Positions 61,728 through 64,000 of a DNA stretch of 64,000 bases are shown one piece after another; within the stretch, counting starts at the first letter, position 1; each line of letters opens with the position of its first letter. Origin of the DNA: Brevundimonas sp. UBA5713 (GTDB taxonomy: Bacteria > Pseudomonadota > Alphaproteobacteria > Caulobacterales > Caulobacteraceae); the NCBI RefSeq assembly GCF_002419815.1, contig NZ_DIGV01000028.1:26514-90513 (forward strand), written 5' to 3'. The position numbers and the translations under genes were made by a program. The notes under the pieces were generated by a model. That model ran no database searches. It saw only the letters and a program-made list of their open reading frames with translations, and was not told where the DNA came from.

Positions 61728-62557
61728 GCAGCAGGTTCCATTTCAGGCGGGACCGTCAGGTCGGTGCCCGCAGGCGCGGTCACGACTTCGGGCTCGGGGG
61801 CGTCACCGGCCTTCTTCATGTGCTTGGCTGCTTCTTCGGGGCTGATCGCGATGAAGGCAGGAGCCTTGGCGTTGAAGTTGGCTGTGTTGCCGGTTCGGAC
61901 CACAATATCACGCGCACCATCCCAAATCATGTGCAGGGCGACGTAAAGCACGACCAGCAGCCCGATGTAGCCGATCCAGCTATGCTTATGCAGCAGCTTG
62001 GCGATGAAGGAAGCGGCTACGCCCATCAAGGCGATCGACAGTACCAGACCGAAGACCATTACCCACGGATGCTCGTGGGCGGCACCGGCGACGGCCAGCA
62101 CATTGTCCAGCGACATGGCCAAATCGGCAATGATGATCTGCACAAGGGCCGCGCCAAAGGTTTTGCGCTTCAGGCCCAGCTCTTCGGGGGAAGGGCCGGT
62201 GCCGTGTTCGATGCTTTGCGCCAGCTCAAGCTCTTTTTGAGCTTCGGCCTGATCATGGGTCGCCTGCTCGCGCAGTTCGCGCCACATTTTCCAGCACACC
62301 CACAAGAGCAGAAAGCCCCCCGCCATCAGCAGGCCGATAATCGCCAGCAGCTGGATGGTGATCAGGGCAAAGGCGATACGCAGGACGACGGCAATCGCCA
62401 GACCGGCCAGAATGGCTTTGCGGCGTTGATCTTGAGGCAGAGCCGCAGCGGCCAGACCCACGGCGACGGCATTATCGCCCGCCAGCACCAGGTCCATCAG
62501 CACAACCTGACCCAAGGCGATCAGTTGGCTGGTCATTTCAGGGGAGAAAAAGTCCAT
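61724..62557 (-). CDS. TerC-family membrane protein (YjbE-like)
   Basis: A 277-residue integral membrane protein. The two family metal-binding motifs are VLMDLVLAGDNAVAVGLAAAA near 20 and ADLAMSLDNVLAVAGAAHEH near 145, each with the conserved Asp-Asn pair. About seven helices; the C-terminus is a soluble acidic/proline tail. TerC/YjbE proteins affect manganese efflux or calcium/tellurite resistance, and the substrate here is unknown. It is coupled to the downstream rhodanese gene. Confidence 0.92.
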   Translation of the reverse strand: MDFFSPEMTSQLIALGQVVLMDLVLAGDNAVAVGLAAAALPQDQRRKAILAGLAIAVVLRIAFALITIQLLAIIGLLMAGGFLLLWVCWKMWRELREQATHDQAEAQKELELAQSIEHGTGPSPEELGLKRKTFGAALVQIIIADLAMSLDNVLAVAGAAHEHPWVMVFGLVLSIALMGVAASFIAKLLHKHSWIGYIGLLVVLYVALHMIWDGARDIVVRTGNTANFNAKAPAFIAISPEEAAKHMKKAGDAPEPEVVTAPAGTDLTVPPEMEPAA

Positions 62558-62631
62558 TCCCCTAGACTAGACCCCGCCGGAGGCTGCGCCAAGTTGTCGC
62601 GGCTTCTCCGGCGAAATCAGTGACATCCGCG

Positions 62632-63507
62632 TCAGGAGCGGCGTTGCGCCCGTGCTGCTTCGTAGAGTGCAATCGCGGCCGCATTCGATACGTTCAGGGA
62701 TTCAAAGCCGCCCGGCATGGGGATTTTGGCAATGGCTTCGCAGTGTTCCGTGACCAGACGACGGACACCGTCACCTTCGGACCCCATGACGATCACCGTG
62801 GGCCGCTCGTCCAGCGCCTGTTCCAGCGTCAACTCGGCAGCCCCGTCCATGGCAATGGCGCGCCAGCCATAGTCATTCAGCTTTTCGAGGGCACGCGACA
62901 GATTGGTTACCCGCGCATGGGGCAGGCGTTCGGTCGCGCCGACCGAGGCCTTGGCCAGTGCACCAGCCAGGGCGGGGGCGTGCCGGTCCTGCACAATTAT
63001 GCCGCGTGCACCAAAGGCGAGGGCCGAACGGAAGATAGCGCCCACGTTCTGCGGATCGGTGAGCTGATCCAGCATGACCAAAATGCCTTGGGCAGGGTCG
63101 GCCAGATCCTCGAGAGCGACGCCTTCCAGCGGCTGGACCTTGAAAGCAAAGCCCTGATGGACGGCTCCGGCCGGCAAAAGCCGATTCAATTGTTGGGAAT
63201 CAACGACTTCGATTCGATGCCCATGGGCGAGATTCTGCGACTCGATTTCCTCTGCGCGGTCCGCCGTGACGATGAGTCGGCCCATGCCGCGGCGGGCCGG
63301 ATTGGCCAAAGCGGCCAGAACAGGGTGGCGACCCCAAAGAAAATTGTCAGCGTTTACAGCCGCTTTGGGCGATTTTTTGCCCTCAGACTGGGATTTGGGT
63401 GCCTGATTGTGCGAGGAATTGCCTCGCGAAGCACCCTTTTCGTCGCGTCTGTGGAAAGATTGTTTTTTCACGGCTTTTCGGTCGTTGCGTTCTGAAAAAG
63501 GGGACAC
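62632..63507 (-). CDS. rlmB: 23S rRNA 2'-O-ribose methyltransferase, TrmH/SpoU family
   Basis: A 291-residue protein from GTG 63507 with GGAGG ten bases upstream. The frame stays open up to 63813 but that would run antisense through the tRNA-Tyr gene, so the long form is rejected. A basic N-terminus (KKQSFHRRDEKGASRG) precedes FLWGRHPVLAALANPARR (L30e-like domain). SPOUT motifs LDQLTDPQNVGAIFRSALAFG, VIVMGSEGDGVRRLV and IPMPGGFESLNVSNAAAIALYE define RlmB. Confidence 0.93.
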   Translation of the reverse strand: MSPFSERNDRKAVKKQSFHRRDEKGASRGNSSHNQAPKSQSEGKKSPKAAVNADNFLWGRHPVLAALANPARRGMGRLIVTADRAEEIESQNLAHGHRIEVVDSQQLNRLLPAGAVHQGFAFKVQPLEGVALEDLADPAQGILVMLDQLTDPQNVGAIFRSALAFGARGIIVQDRHAPALAGALAKASVGATERLPHARVTNLSRALEKLNDYGWRAIAMDGAAELTLEQALDERPTVIVMGSEGDGVRRLVTEHCEAIAKIPMPGGFESLNVSNAAAIALYEAARAQRRS

Positions 63508-63655
63508 TATAAGACGGCCTCCGACGAGGCTACGGGCTTTCGGCAGAGGCGCTTCTCCTAATACAGGCGTCGCCCGACAGCGAAGGCTTTCGTTGAAATC
63601 TTTTCGAAAGAAGAGGTTTTGGCGATATCCAGATCGGCACATTGTTAAGCGCGCT

Positions 63656-63739
63656 GGGGGAATGTCCCGAGCGGCAAAGGGGGCGGACTGTAAATCCGCT
63701 GCGTAAGCTTCGCAGGTTCGAGTCCTGCTTCCCCCACCA
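63656..63739 (+). tRNA. tRNA-Tyr (GTA), CCA encoded
   Basis: Acceptor arms GGGGGAA (63656-63662) and TTCCCCC (63729-63735) pair fully, the anticodon GTA is at 63690-63692, a long variable arm (GCGTAAGCTTCGC region) marks a class II tRNA, the T-loop reads GGTTCGAGTCC, and ACCA follows. It precedes tRNA-Gly and tuf, a conserved cluster. Confidence 0.95.
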
Positions 63740-63802
63740 CGCGCTTTACACAATGGCCATTTAGCTGGACCGGAAACCCCAGAGGAAATCGGGTGCGGAA
63801 AC

Positions 63803-63831
63803 GTCGCTCTCATTCATGAGAGTGGAGCGAC
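63803..63831. repeat. Stem-loop between tRNA-Tyr and tRNA-Gly
   Basis: Arms GTCGCTC (63803-63809) and GAGCGAC (63825-63831), with an internal CTCTCATTCATGAGAG palindrome partly overlapping, lie in the 104-bp spacer. No T run, so it may be a processing signal in a tRNA-tuf primary transcript rather than a terminator. Confidence 0.5.
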
Positions 63832-63843
63832 CGCATTCTTCGT

Positions 63844-63917
63844 GCGGGTATAGCACAATGGTAGTGCAGCAGCCTTCCAAGCTGAATACGCGGGTTCGAT
63901 TCCCGCTACCCGCTCCA
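63844..63917 (+). tRNA. tRNA-Gly (TCC), CCA encoded
   Basis: Acceptor arms GCGGGTA and TACCCGC pair; the anticodon TCC is at 63876-63878; D-arm GCACAATGGTAGTGC and T-arm GCGGGTTCGATTCCCGC fold normally; TCCA ends the gene. The first anticodon-stem pair is a G-A mismatch. Confidence 0.94.
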
Positions 63918-63978
63918 GGTTTTATGAACTGAGCACAGCGCCCTTCCGCTTCTGGACCCGGGCCACAGGAGTTTGGCC

Positions 63979-64000
63979 ATGGCCAAGGAAAAGTTCGAAC
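63979..64000 (+). CDS. tuf: Elongation factor Tu, first codons only
   Basis: The last 22 bases encode MAKEKFE, the start of EF-Tu in proteobacteria, with CAGGAG ten bases before the ATG and a tRNA-Tyr/tRNA-Gly pair directly upstream as in many genomes. The rest is beyond the window. Confidence 0.85.

Noticed and set aside
63508..63813. N-terminal extension of rlmB
   Set aside because: The open frame passes antisense through the whole tRNA-Tyr gene; a GTG at 63507 with GGAGG upstream gives a family-length protein.

Overview
The window is a 64 kb piece of a high-GC alphaproteobacterial chromosome, most likely Caulobacterales (Caulobacter/Brevundimonas/Asticcacaulis-like). The grounds are an abundance of TonB-dependent receptors (five), a petABC (fbc) cytochrome bc1 operon, PccR-type control of propionyl-CoA carboxylation, alphaproteobacterial families such as DUF1489, frequent 4-bp ATGA gene overlaps and several likely starts without a Shine-Dalgarno sequence. 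The genus is an inference. No CRISPR array, insertion sequence, prophage or rRNA operon is visible, and no gap longer than about 300 bases lacks a gene.

Layout. 1-6.0 kb: a minus-strand peptide/oligopeptide ABC importer, with a substrate-binding protein fused to its permease, overlapping a Tat-type P1-family peptidase that runs off the left edge. 6.1-6.6 kb: a small exported protein. 6.6-10.4 kb: a TonB receptor and the short-chain acyl-CoA regulator PccR. 10.6-18.1 kb: the complete propionyl-CoA to succinyl-CoA operon (pccB, pccA, mutA, mutB, mce), divergent from pccR across two copies of a TTTGCAAAGTTGC operator-like element. 18.1-23.2 kb: a Gly/Pro-rich-loop TonB receptor and a ZnuD-like histidine-rich receptor with a Zur-box-like palindrome, divergent from a MliC/DUF4232 lipoprotein. 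24.2-26.4 kb: kbl-tdh threonine catabolism. 26.5-32 kb: housekeeping and small genes (a mini heme-copper-oxidase-like membrane protein, rlmJ, a glutamine amidotransferase, hemF, an M19 dipeptidase, trmL). 32.2-34.9 kb: petABC. 35-38.4 kb: two tandem secreted M28 peptidases. 38.5-41.8 kb: a heme-type TonB receptor with a DUF6607 partner behind a Fur-like site. 41.9-44.4 kb: metY and ychF. 44.5-48.1 kb: a copper cassette (DUF2946, YncD-like TonB receptor, DUF1775/YcnI, PCuAC). 48.2-51.2 kb: two DUF4139 proteins. 51.2-54.8 kb: prs, a lipoprotein, rplY and pth. 55-61.3 kb: bamD, recN, DUF1489, MATE, metG. 61.4-64 kb: TerC-rhodanese, rlmB, tRNA-Tyr, tRNA-Gly and the first codons of tuf.

How it works together. 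Much of the window concerns scavenging. Peptides are taken up and cut (ABC importer, P1, M19 and M28 peptidases); metals and heme cross the outer membrane through dedicated receptors; amino-acid and odd-chain carbon enters central metabolism through Kbl/Tdh and the propionyl-CoA pathway. The most unusual points are the binding-protein/permease fusion with an extra tethering helix, the repeated PccR element touching the pccR start codon, the Zur-like box shared with a divergent lipoprotein, the four-gene copper cassette, and a TonB-box-like DEVVVTGSR motif inside a DUF4139 protein.
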